Assembly (NCBI GenBank): GCA_040216635.1
Contig: JAVJOU010000001.1
Coordinates: 1 to 64,000, forward strand
From: UBA1479 sp040216635
GTDB lineage: Bacteria > Pseudomonadota > Alphaproteobacteria > Rhodospirillales > Casp-alpha2
DNA length: 64,000 nucleotides
Direction: 5' to 3'
Made by a program: the position numbers and the translations under genes. Below are positions 56,089-63,490 of the stretch, in pieces; position 1 is the first letter of the stretch, and each line of letters opens with the position of its first letter. The notes under the pieces were generated by a model. That model worked only from the letters and a program-made list of their open reading frames with translations, was not told the origin of the DNA and did no database searches.

Positions 56089-56412
56089 CTAGCGCGAGGA
56101 ACCGTCGTGATGATCGGCCCCCCGGTACCAAGGATGCTCGGGATCGCGCGGCGAGCCGTCCGCGAAGCAGCCTTCATATTTGGACGGTGTCCACCGCTGC
56201 CCAGCGCGCTCGGTGTTCGTCTTATCCTGATGGCAGTCACGGCACATGGATTGGAGATTTGCAGGGTCACGTTTGGCACCGCCGCGTGTGATTGGCACGA
56301 TATGGTCGACGACGGTCGCGGGCGCTTCCTCGCACGCCTCACACATCGGCTCGCGTGCAAGCTGGGCTGCCCGTATCTTCTGCCAATTAGCGGAGCTGTA
56401 GAACCGTGTCAC
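56089..56412 (-). CDS. HNH endonuclease
   Basis: 107 residues from GTG 56412, which overlaps the head-closure gene stop codon (GTGA). The text SANWQKIRAAQLAREPMCEA begins the typical phage HNH form, and the HNH core is VVDHIVPITRGGAKRDPANL then CRDCH, with zinc-binding CEAC/CRDC pairs. In HK97-type phages such nucleases lie beside the terminase and assist packaging. Confidence 0.9.
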   Translation of the reverse strand: MTRFYSSANWQKIRAAQLAREPMCEACEEAPATVVDHIVPITRGGAKRDPANLQSMCRDCHQDKTNTERAGQRWTPSKYEGCFADGSPRDPEHPWYRGADHHDGSSR

Positions 56413-56753
56413 GGGTTGAGCACCTCGACGTCGAGTTGCAGGAAGCGCCGTCGCTCGTCGGGATTGGTGATTGCGGTGATATCCATGTTCTGGCCTCGCC
56501 ACACCACACGGTCCAAGACGCTCAGGTCGGTGCGGTACCGGACGAACACATGATAGAGCTGTTCGGCAATTACCTGTTGGGCGCTCCACTTCTCGGTGCC
56601 TTTGAGCGGTTCGACGCGCGCCCAAACGGTGTCGAGCGTTTCATAGGTGATGATCTCTTCGCCAAAGCCGTTCTGCGTCACGACGCGTTCTTGTAGCTCG
56701 ACGCGCTCGCGAAGGTTGGCAACGCGCTCGCCCTGATACGGATTGAGTGCCAT
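56409..56753 (-). CDS. Phage head-closure (head-tail adaptor) protein
   Basis: 114 residues from ATG 56753, which shares a base with the connector stop codon (TAATG). NLRERVELQERVVTQNGFGE and WARVEPLKGTEKWSAQQVIA match the SPP1 gp16/HK97 gp7-like head-closure family. It seals the connector and is where a tail docks. Confidence 0.88.
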   Translation of the reverse strand: MALNPYQGERVANLRERVELQERVVTQNGFGEEIITYETLDTVWARVEPLKGTEKWSAQQVIAEQLYHVFVRYRTDLSVLDRVVWRGQNMDITAITNPDERRRFLQLDVEVLNP

Positions 56754-57331
56754 TAGACTTCCCTCCATACCTTGAGGCCGTTGATCAGCCGTCCGACATG
56801 TTCCGGCGCTTCGCCCGCTTCGCGGTTCTCAAACCAGTGCGCCACGAGCTGCTTGATTGCCGTCGTCGCACGGCCGGGAACGGCACCCGCCGGGTCGGCT
56901 GGACTGCCTACACCCGGATAGCCGGCGACGAAACGCACCGTTACGGCGTCTTCGCGGATCGCCGTAGCGGGCCACGTCACAAGCGGTTCGATAAGGCCGG
57001 GCTCATGATCAGTGTGCACGATGTAGTTGACGCTATTGAGCGTCTGGAGCACCTCGTCGCGGTCGTAGTATTTGACATGCTCCACCGACGCCAACGGTGA
57101 ACGCGGCGTGTAGATCGGCATTGTCCCGTGCGGAAAGCAGTTCAGGGTTAAATCGAAGGTCGCCCGGACGAATTGCCGACCGGTCGCCTGCTGAACGTGC
57201 TCGGTTGCAGCAGCGATCAGGGACTCGAGCGTGTCGTCATGGTCTGTGCCGTCGAGGTGCAGGAAGCTCCGAACCGAAGCAAGGCTGACCGGCTCGACGG
57301 TGGGAGGGGTGATTACAGTAATTCCGAACAT
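56753..57331 (-). CDS. Phage head-tail connector (gp6-like)
   Basis: 192 residues from ATG 57331 with GGAG 9 nt upstream; an ATG 15 bp earlier lacks one. The helical start (EPVSLASVRSFLHLDGTDHD; LESLIAAATEHVQQATGRQF) is that of the HK97 gp6-like DNA packaging/connector family. It adds a ring below the portal. It is the first gene after the iteron region. Confidence 0.88.
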   Translation of the reverse strand: MFGITVITPPTVEPVSLASVRSFLHLDGTDHDDTLESLIAAATEHVQQATGRQFVRATFDLTLNCFPHGTMPIYTPRSPLASVEHVKYYDRDEVLQTLNSVNYIVHTDHEPGLIEPLVTWPATAIREDAVTVRFVAGYPGVGSPADPAGAVPGRATTAIKQLVAHWFENREAGEAPEHVGRLINGLKVWREV

Positions 57332-57379
57332 TTTATAAAACTCCATTGTTTACGTTGCAGTCACAGAGCTACGGCTGCT

Positions 57380-57621
57380 GGTCAGGGTGGTCAGGGTGGT
57401 CAAGGCAATTCAACATTGTGACTGTGGTTTCTCTTTCTTGTTGTTTCGGTATGAACCTTGTAATTACCCTGACCACCCTGACCACCCCGCAGAAATCCGC
57501 GATTTTTACCCTGACCGACCCTTGACCGGCCCTTGACCAAAGGGCGGCTGTAAATTCATGTAATTTCCATAATTTGCAGCGGGTGTGTTGGTCAGGGGTG
57601 CGGTCAAGGTGATCCCTGACC
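57380..57621. repeat. Iteron array, candidate replication origin of the element
   Basis: Eleven copies of GGTCARGG (R = A or G) in 242 bp. Direct: 57380, 57389, 57398, 57590, 57602. Inverted: 57466-57474, 57475-57483, 57508-57516, 57519-57527, 57530-57538, 57614-57621. Two tandem copies on each side form a perfect 18-bp inverted repeat around a 68-bp spacer that is largely A+T-rich. It abuts and enters the end of the helicase gene. P4-like and staphylococcal satellites also place iterons and an A+T-rich stretch next to their helicase gene. Confidence 0.75.
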
Positions 57622-58903
57622 AGCACATTGGGCGATCACCGTCACTACGCGGTCGAAAATCACGCACGGTTCCGGCGAAGGCCGTTTTGAGATTGCGGCC
57701 GAAGACCTCTTTCGAGAGGGGCTGACCGGGCAGTCCGTTCGCGACGTGCCATCCACGGTATGTTGCCCATAGTTGATCCTTCGGAACGTGCAGGCCCTCG
57801 CGGACGGTGCACATGTCGGCGACGAAATGCTTGATCGGCGAGCCCAACTTTTCGATATCGTCGATCAGGCCGCGTGCCGTTGCAGGTGTCGTGATGGCCT
57901 CGCCGGCCTGGACGCGACGCAGCCCCTCAAGCGCCCAGTTCAAGATGCCCGGCAATTCCGCCAGGAGCTTGTCGGTCAGGTGCCTGTCTTCCCGGCCATA
58001 GAACGAGTTGGGCGTTTCGAACGCGACGAAGCGGGACGCCAGCGCGCCGGACGGATCGGGAAGTGCCGGCAACTCGTTCGACAGGATCAAGAGACGGGTA
58101 TTCAGCTTCCCGGTCCATGACGTGGTGCGCTTGCGGGCAACATCGGTAGCGTCCTCGCCGGATATGCTCAGGAGGCGTTCGGCTACCAGAACCTTGTCGG
58201 TGCGGTAGCCCAGGCGCGCGTCGGCGATCAACGCCAACTGCTTTCCGATAAGCGGCTGGAGTCCGAAGTCGCCGCCGAGCCCATTGAACGACGGCGCGCA
58301 ACAGTTGGCCTCGCCGATCAGCGCGCGCAACACGCGGGCGATGGTACCCTTACCGGATCGCTTGGGGCCGATGATCGCGAAGACCTTCTGTTGACTGGTG
58401 TCCAGCGTCAGGAGGTAGCCGAACAGCTTCTGCAACTCGTCGACGGACTCACGGTCGGCGCCGAACACCTCGCTAAGAAAAAGCATCCAACGTCCCGGCA
58501 AAGGCGCGTTGGGATCGTAGTCGTAGGGCAGGGCGTTGAACGTGAGTAGCTCGTCAGAGTGCTGGTAAAGCGTCGCCGTTGCCGGATGGAGAATGCCGTT
58601 GCGACAGACGACGAGGTCGGCGGCACGGGGAGTATCCGGCGTGTCGCACAACCACATAGGCACGTCGGCCCCGTGGTTATCGACGACGGTCGCTGACTTG
58701 ATCTCGTCGAGCGCGTTGTTAACCGCCGATGCCTTCGTGATGCAGTCGTCGGGCTGAGCGCGCCGGACCTCGGCCCGCAGCAATTCCTCGTCGATCTCCC
58801 GATAGTAGCCGCCCGGTTCGTAGGTCAGCCAAGTGCCGTTGTACCGCAATAGACGGTGCCGGGGCACCGCCATGAAAAGAGTCGCTTCGGTGCTAAGCCT
58901 CAT
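57506..58903 (-). CDS. D5/P4-type SF3 replicative helicase
   Basis: 465 residues. The D5-N-like region (ADLVVCRNGILHPATATLYQ; LTFNALPYDYDP) precedes the SF3 ATPase with Walker A IIGPKRSGKGTIARVL, Walker B near LALIADARLG, and motif C in RLLILSNELPALPD. The primase half found at the N-terminus of P4 alpha-type proteins is not present. It most likely opens the adjoining iteron origin. The last 35 codons are formed from the iteron array. Its start overlaps the preceding gene stop codon (ATGA). Confidence 0.88.
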   Translation of the reverse strand: MRLSTEATLFMAVPRHRLLRYNGTWLTYEPGGYYREIDEELLRAEVRRAQPDDCITKASAVNNALDEIKSATVVDNHGADVPMWLCDTPDTPRAADLVVCRNGILHPATATLYQHSDELLTFNALPYDYDPNAPLPGRWMLFLSEVFGADRESVDELQKLFGYLLTLDTSQQKVFAIIGPKRSGKGTIARVLRALIGEANCCAPSFNGLGGDFGLQPLIGKQLALIADARLGYRTDKVLVAERLLSISGEDATDVARKRTTSWTGKLNTRLLILSNELPALPDPSGALASRFVAFETPNSFYGREDRHLTDKLLAELPGILNWALEGLRRVQAGEAITTPATARGLIDDIEKLGSPIKHFVADMCTVREGLHVPKDQLWATYRGWHVANGLPGQPLSKEVFGRNLKTAFAGTVRDFRPRSDGDRPMCWSGITLTAPLTNTPAANYGNYMNLQPPFGQGPVKGRSG

Positions 58904-59454
58904 GCTGCACCTCGCATACGCTCAAGCTCGTCGAGAGTACGTTCATCGTCGCGGAGACGTGATTCAGCCCGCTCCCATGAACCGTCTTCACGGAGGAATG
59001 CCAGCAAAACCCCAATGTGCGATTCGGCGGCGGCGATCTGCGCGGCGGTGATCTCTCGATACGCGGCGAGGCCTCGACGTATCTCGGGGATCGACAGTGG
59101 CACGGTGCGACCGGGTAGATCGGTGCCGCTGCGATAACGAATTTTGAGCAGCCGATCCGCCTCGTGTGCGGCCTCTTCGGCGACGCCCCTGTGATGGTCA
59201 CGGCCCGACTTACCGAAGCAGCCGGTAGCCGCCTTACGGGCGCTTGCGATTGTGTCGAGCAGCGTTCCAACATCCTCCACCACCTCGTCGGAGACCTCTT
59301 TAATGATCGCGATCTCACGCGCGACGGTGCCGATCTCTTCGATCAACTTGGCTTGCCAGTCGGCGGATCGATTGGTATTATTTCCGTCGTTATCACGCGC
59401 CTTTGAAATACCCATGCCGCCGTTCCGGGGACCAGCCGGATCGGCGGTTTTCAT
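58900..59454 (-). CDS. First gene of the element, 5' end cut off by integration
   Basis: 184 residues if it starts at ATG 59454, which has no ribosome binding site. The open frame has no stop codon back through the att core, and in the excised circle would start at the ATG now at 48941 (236 residues). The visible part is polar and helical (AKLIEEIGTVAREIAIIKEV; ERAESRLRDDERTLDELERM) with no recognised domain. The added N-terminal part includes CxxxxxxPIDAQKLFG and a Pro-rich linker. It is coupled to the helicase gene (ATGA), so a replication role is likely. Confidence 0.65.
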   Translation of the reverse strand: MKTADPAGPRNGGMGISKARDNDGNNTNRSADWQAKLIEEIGTVAREIAIIKEVSDEVVEDVGTLLDTIASARKAATGCFGKSGRDHHRGVAEEAAHEADRLLKIRYRSGTDLPGRTVPLSIPEIRRGLAAYREITAAQIAAAESHIGVLLAFLREDGSWERAESRLRDDERTLDELERMRGAA

Positions 59455-59569
59455 TTTGGGCGGATCGCTGGCCGGTGCGGGAGGCGTCCCGAAAAGCTTT
59501 TGCGCGTCAATGGGGCGTTTGTGCCCGCACTTTTGAATAAGGTCTTGATTGTACGAGGATGTTATACAA

Positions 59570-59586
59570 TTCTCGACCGCACCATT
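59570..59586. repeat. attR core (17-bp direct repeat)
   Basis: Exact copy of 48901-48917. Beyond it is chromosome: 18 bp later comes a terminator that must have belonged to tRNA-Leu before the element entered. Confidence 0.93.
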
Positions 59587-59603
59587 CCTTGGAAATGCAG
59601 GAA

Positions 59604-59632
59604 AAAACCCGCTCTTCGGAGCGGGTTTTTTG
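59604..59632 (+). terminator. Displaced native terminator of tRNA-Leu
   Basis: AAAAAACCCGCTC, loop TTCG, GAGCGGGTTTTTT. It is symmetrical, so it ends transcription in both directions. It lies 18 bp beyond attR. It would also stop chromosomal transcripts from entering the element's truncated first gene. Confidence 0.92.
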
Positions 59633-59753
59633 CGTTTTCGGGCGAAATTGTAACGAATTGGCGGTAATGTCTGTGGCGTGTGGGGCGGTGCGGATCACCC
59701 GCCGTCAACGCCTGATGCGTAAGCCTTGAACCCCTGGATCGGAGACCCGAGCC

Positions 59754-61169
59754 GTGAGCGAACGCCCGGACGATATCCTTGAGATCGAGCCCGAAACCCC
59801 GGCCGAAGACCCGGGCGAGGACACGCACGATATCGTCGATGCCGCCGTGATCACGGCGCTGACCCAGGGCGATACGGAAGGCTTGAAGGAACTGGTCGAC
59901 GGCCTGCATTACGCCGACGTGGCGGATGTGGTCGAGCGCCTGAACACCGACGACCGCAACAAGTTTTTGGCCGAACTGGGCGAGAACCTGCCGACCGAGG
60001 TTTGGACCGAGCTTGACGAAGCGGTCCGCGAAGACGTGTTCGAGGACATGGCGCCGGAACAGATCGCCGCCGCCGTCCAGGATCTTGATTCCGACGATGT
60101 GGTCGAAATCGTCGAGGAACTGGAAGGCCCCGATCAGCAGAAGGTGCTGGAGGCCATGCCGGCCCCGGACCGGCGCCTGATCGAACAAAGCCTGTCCTAT
60201 CCCGAAGATTCCGCCGGCCGCCTGATGCAGCGCGAAATCGTCACGGTCCCGAGCCATTGGACGGTCGGCGAAACCATCGATTACATGCGCGACGCGGCGG
60301 AAGGCGAGGGCGACATTCTGCCCACGTCGTTTTACGACATTTTCGTCGTCGACCCGACGCATAAGCCCGTCGGCGCCATCCACCTGAGCCACCTGTTGCG
60401 GTCCAAGCGGCCGGTCCGTGTGTCCGAATTGATGCAGACGGAATTGAAACTGATTCCCGTGAATATGGATCAGGAAGACGTCGCCTTCCTGTTCCGTCAG
60501 CGTGATCTGGTTTCCGCCCCCGTGGTCGATGAGGCCAACCGGTTGGTCGGCGCCATCACCATCGATGACGTGGTCGATGTTATTCACGAAGAACACGAAG
60601 AAGACATGTTGGCCATGGCCGGTGTCGGCGAGGTCGATCTGTACGACGCGGCCATGGATACGACCAAGGCGCGGTTCCGCTGGCTTTTGGTTAACCTGTT
60701 CACGGCGATCCTGGCGTCGCTCGTCATCGGCTTGTTCGAAACCACGTTGCAGCAGATCGTGGCTCTGGCCATTCTCATGCCCATTGTGGCCTCGATGGGG
60801 GGCAATGCGGGCACGCAGACCCTGACCGTCGCCGTGCGTGCACTGGCGACGCGTGAGCTGACGTCGACCAACGCCTACCGCGTGATCGGCAAGGAACTGC
60901 TGGTTGGCGTCATCAACGGCGTCATCTTCGCGGTAATTACCGGGGTGATCGCCTGGCTGTGGTTCCAGTCGCCGGAAATCGGCGTGATCATCGGCCTGGC
61001 CATGATCGTCAACATGGTGGTCGCCGGGCTGGCCGGGGCATCCATTCCGTTGCTGCTGGACAAGGCCGGGATCGACCCGGCGATTGCATCCAGCGTGTTT
61101 CTGACGACAATTACCGACGTGGTCGGGTTTTTCGCATTCCTGGGGCTGGCGGCCGCGTTCCTGCTGTAA
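59754..61169 (+). CDS. mgtE: Magnesium transporter MgtE
   Basis: 471 residues. GTG start at 59754. The N-terminal superhelical domain (about 30-150), two CBS domains (about 155-275, with SHWTVGETIDYMR and DQEDVAFLFRQRDLVSAPVV) and five membrane helices from about residue 305 are in order. The conserved PIVASMGGNAGTQTLTVAVR lines the pore. The cytoplasmic domains gate the channel by magnesium. No magnesium riboswitch is evident in the short upstream gap. Confidence 0.96.
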   Translation: MSERPDDILEIEPETPAEDPGEDTHDIVDAAVITALTQGDTEGLKELVDGLHYADVADVVERLNTDDRNKFLAELGENLPTEVWTELDEAVREDVFEDMAPEQIAAAVQDLDSDDVVEIVEELEGPDQQKVLEAMPAPDRRLIEQSLSYPEDSAGRLMQREIVTVPSHWTVGETIDYMRDAAEGEGDILPTSFYDIFVVDPTHKPVGAIHLSHLLRSKRPVRVSELMQTELKLIPVNMDQEDVAFLFRQRDLVSAPVVDEANRLVGAITIDDVVDVIHEEHEEDMLAMAGVGEVDLYDAAMDTTKARFRWLLVNLFTAILASLVIGLFETTLQQIVALAILMPIVASMGGNAGTQTLTVAVRALATRELTSTNAYRVIGKELLVGVINGVIFAVITGVIAWLWFQSPEIGVIIGLAMIVNMVVAGLAGASIPLLLDKAGIDPAIASSVFLTTITDVVGFFAFLGLAAAFLL

Positions 61170-61223
61170 TTTGAAGGGGATGGCCGGGGCGGAACCAGCG
61201 CCGTACAAGCCACGGCATGCTTT

Positions 61224-61239
61224 ACGTTTACGTAAACGT
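61224..61239. promoter_or_regulatory. LiuR-type operator palindrome
   Basis: A perfect 16-bp palindrome ACGTTTACGTAAACGT, 17 bp upstream of the MerR-family gene start. This closely matches the known TTTACGTWWACGTAAA-like sites of LiuR, the MerR regulator of branched-chain amino-acid breakdown. Autoregulation is likely. Confidence 0.8.
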
Positions 61240-61255
61240 TAGCTAAAGTCCGGTC

Positions 61256-61672
61256 ATGGCATTGGATCAGACGCAACAGATGTACGGCATCGCCGAACTG
61301 GCCCGCGAATTCGGGGTCACCACCCGTGCGATTCGTTTTTACGAGGATAAGGGGCTTCTAAGCCCGGACCGGGATGGCCAGCGGCGCATTTACGGTGCCC
61401 GCGACCATGTCCGCCTGCGCTTGATCATGCGTGGCAAACGGCTGGGGTTCTCCCTGGATGAAATCCGCGAAATGATCGATCTTTACGATGCGGACCCGTC
61501 CGAGGTCTCGCAGCTTAAATTGTTCATCGGCAAGCTTCAGGCCCGGCGTGAACAGCTTCGCAGCCAGCAGGAAGACATCGTCGAGACCCTGGGCGAACTG
61601 GACCGACTGGAAACCCAGTCCCAGGCGTTGCTGGCGGACCGCGAAAGCCGCCGTACCAAGGCTGCCGGCTGA
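61256..61672 (+). CDS. MerR-family regulator, LiuR-like
   Basis: 138 residues. An N-terminal MerR helix-turn-helix (YGIAELAREFGVTTRAIRFY, then EDKGLLSPDRDGQRRIYGAR) and a C-terminal dimerization coiled coil are present, with no metal-binding cysteines. The operator just upstream fits LiuR. In other proteobacteria LiuR controls leucine/isovalerate degradation genes; the thiolase at 63940 may belong to the same metabolism. Confidence 0.87.
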   Translation: MALDQTQQMYGIAELAREFGVTTRAIRFYEDKGLLSPDRDGQRRIYGARDHVRLRLIMRGKRLGFSLDEIREMIDLYDADPSEVSQLKLFIGKLQARREQLRSQQEDIVETLGELDRLETQSQALLADRESRRTKAAG

Positions 61673-61752
61673 GCGCGCCCGCGCACATTGAAATATCCCG
61701 CCGTTGATTTTGCCTGGTCCGTGTGGGAAGGAAGGGACCGGAGGAAACGCCT

Positions 61753-62595
61753 GTGTCTATCAATAAAAAGAAACCGTTACGGGACGCCCCCTTGCGCGTT
61801 GCATTGGGCGGCCTGGGTGCTGTCGGTCTGCCGGTAGTGGAATGGCTCGATACGGATGACGAGCCGGGGTTGGAGCTGGTTGCCGTATCGGCCGGGAACA
61901 AGGAACGCGCCGCCTCACGCTTGGCGCATCTGAACAATCAGCCCGAGGTGCTGGAACTGGCGGAACTCGCCGCAGTTGCCGATGTCGTGGTTGAATGCGC
62001 GCCGCCGGAACGCTTTCTGGATGTTTGCGGTCCGGCGGTCGAACAGGGGCGTATCCTGATACCGCTGTCGGTGTCGCAGTTGCTTCATCATATGGATTTG
62101 GTCGAACGCGCCCGCGAAACGGGGGCCCGCATCGTCGTGCCCACGGGCGCCATTGTCGGCCTGGATACGGTCCGCGCCGCCGCCGAAGGCGACCTGCGGT
62201 CGGTGACCATGCGCACGCATAAGCCGCCCGCCGGGTTTCAGAAAGCGGTCTGGGTGCGCGAGCAGGGCATCAACCTGATGGGCTTGAACGCGCCCAAGAA
62301 GCTTTATGAAGGGTCGGTCCGTGAAGCCGCCGACAAGTTCCCCGCCAACGTCAACGTGGCCGTTGCCTTGGGTCTTGCCGGCCTGGGGCCCGATGAAACG
62401 CGCTACGAGGTTTGGGCCGATCCGACGATCACCCGCAACACCCATTGGATTACGATCGAGTCCGATATCCTGAATGTGGAAATGAAGATCGCGGGCGAGC
62501 CCACGGAAGAAAACCCCGCAACGGGCAAGATCGTGCCGCTGAGCATGATCGCCACATTGCGCGGACTGGTCAGCCCGCTTCGGGTCGGCACGTGA
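61753..62595 (+). CDS. Aspartate dehydrogenase-like NAD(P)-dependent enzyme
   Basis: 280 residues from GTG 61753 with GGAGG 7 nt upstream; a GTG 30 bp earlier lacks a site. The Rossmann motif is RVALGGLGAVGLPVVEWL and the central PTGAIVGLDTVRAAAEGDLR matches the L-aspartate dehydrogenase family. The known reaction is L-aspartate to iminoaspartate/oxaloacetate, sometimes feeding NAD synthesis. No nadA or nadC is nearby, and some relatives act on other substrates. Confidence 0.85.
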   Translation: MSINKKKPLRDAPLRVALGGLGAVGLPVVEWLDTDDEPGLELVAVSAGNKERAASRLAHLNNQPEVLELAELAAVADVVVECAPPERFLDVCGPAVEQGRILIPLSVSQLLHHMDLVERARETGARIVVPTGAIVGLDTVRAAAEGDLRSVTMRTHKPPAGFQKAVWVREQGINLMGLNAPKKLYEGSVREAADKFPANVNVAVALGLAGLGPDETRYEVWADPTITRNTHWITIESDILNVEMKIAGEPTEENPATGKIVPLSMIATLRGLVSPLRVGT

Positions 62596-62632
62596 GCCGT
62601 AGCGACATGGCCAGTGTCATGGGAGCAATGTC

Positions 62633-63091
62633 ATGAACACGGATTTCCAGCCGACCGATGACGCCTTCGCCCAGCGTGTACGCGACAGTTTCGACAAGCA
62701 GGGCATCATGGCCCATATCGGTGCCCGGTTGGGCGAAGTCCGCCCCGGATATTGCGAGATCGAACTGCCTTATTCGGATGCCGTGTCCCAGCAGCACGGG
62801 TTTTTCCACGGCGGCGTGGTCGGCACGATTGCGGATTCGGCGGGCGGCTACGCGGCCTATAGCCTGATGGGGGCCGACGACGGGGTTCTGACCGTGGAAT
62901 ACAAATTGAACCTGATGGCGCCGGCCGACGGCGATGAACTGATCGCCCGCGGCTATGTGGTGCGTCCCGGGCGGACGCTGACCGTCAGCCGCGCCGACGT
63001 GATGGTCGTCAAGGACGGCCAGCCGGTGGCTTGTGCCGCCCTGCAGCAGACCTTGATGCGGATTCAGGGGCGGGGCGACGTCATTGGCTAA
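62633..63091 (+). CDS. PaaI-type hotdog thioesterase
   Basis: 152 residues. The hotdog helix motif HGGVVGTIADSAGGYAAYSL with its catalytic Asp/Glu position, and the strand VEYKLNLMAPADGDELIARG, match the PaaI family, which hydrolyses aryl- or acyl-CoA thioesters. It lies between the dehydrogenase-like gene and membrane proteins; the substrate is not evident. Confidence 0.88.
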   Translation: MNTDFQPTDDAFAQRVRDSFDKQGIMAHIGARLGEVRPGYCEIELPYSDAVSQQHGFFHGGVVGTIADSAGGYAAYSLMGADDGVLTVEYKLNLMAPADGDELIARGYVVRPGRTLTVSRADVMVVKDGQPVACAALQQTLMRIQGRGDVIG

Positions 63092-63109
63092 TAACGCAAG
63101 GAACGTAGG

Positions 63110-63490
63110 GTGAGCGATAAAAAATCTGAATCCATGAACGCGGTTTTGGCGCGTTGGTGCATGGATGGCTGGCGCGGGAAAATCCCGCTTAAGCCCATGT
63201 TCTGGATCGGCGGTGCCGTGTGGTTCGTGGGTTATGGGATCGAACGCGGCGTGGTGACCTTGTTTCGGGTTCCGCAATCACCATTTTTTGCGGGGGAACT
63301 TTATGCCCTGGATGGTCTGTTGCGGTTGACCGAATGGATTCTTCTGGCGGCGTTCATCTGGTGGTGCGTCGGCGTTTGGCGGGCCGTCGATCATGAACCG
63401 CCGGGTGTTTGGCCGACCACTGCGCGCGGCATGGTCGCCTTGCTGATATTGGCAAATGCACTTTCCGCTTTTGTTGGATTGTCACGATGA
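63110..63490 (+). CDS. Membrane protein of unknown function
   Basis: 126 residues, GTG start at 63110. Three likely membrane helices (PMFWIGGAVWFVGYGI, TEWILLAAFIWWCVGVW, GMVALLILANALSAFVGL). Not assigned to a family. It overlaps the following membrane protein gene (ATGA), so the two probably work together. Confidence 0.65.
   Translation: MSDKKSESMNAVLARWCMDGWRGKIPLKPMFWIGGAVWFVGYGIERGVVTLFRVPQSPFFAGELYALDGLLRLTEWILLAAFIWWCVGVWRAVDHEPPGVWPTTARGMVALLILANALSAFVGLSR

Larger units (their letters stand above)
48901..59586. mobile_element. Integrated capsid-encoding phage satellite (cf-PICI-like) at tRNA-Leu
   Basis: 10.67 kb bounded by a 17-bp direct repeat. All genes lie on the minus strand: integrase, a small conserved int-linked protein, MerR-like regulator, HTH/zinc-finger protein, portal, prohead protease, capsid, a small A+T-rich gene, large terminase, HNH, head-closure protein, connector, SF3 helicase and a truncated first gene. 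There are no tail, lysis or repressor-lysogeny genes. Genes are intact and mostly overlap by a few bases, which argues against a decayed prophage. The size and content fit capsid-forming phage-inducible chromosomal islands, which use a helper phage's tails. Helper dependence is inferred, not shown. Confidence 0.85.

Noticed and set aside
57380..57621. CRISPR-like repeats
   Set aside because: The units are only 8-9 bp, partly tandem and in both orientations, without equal-length spacers; iterons fit better.
57369..57626. 85-codon minus-strand frame in the iteron region
   Set aside because: It is formed by the repeats and overlaps the end of the helicase gene in another frame; no protein features.
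48901..59586. Gene transfer agent or decayed prophage
   Set aside because: GTA clusters are larger, carry tail genes and lack integrase and att repeats. Decay is not supported because frames and overlaps are intact.
59562..61208. 548-codon minus-strand frame opposite mgtE
   Set aside because: His/Gln/Asp-rich shadow of mgtE running across the tRNA terminator and attR; no ribosome binding site or known domain.
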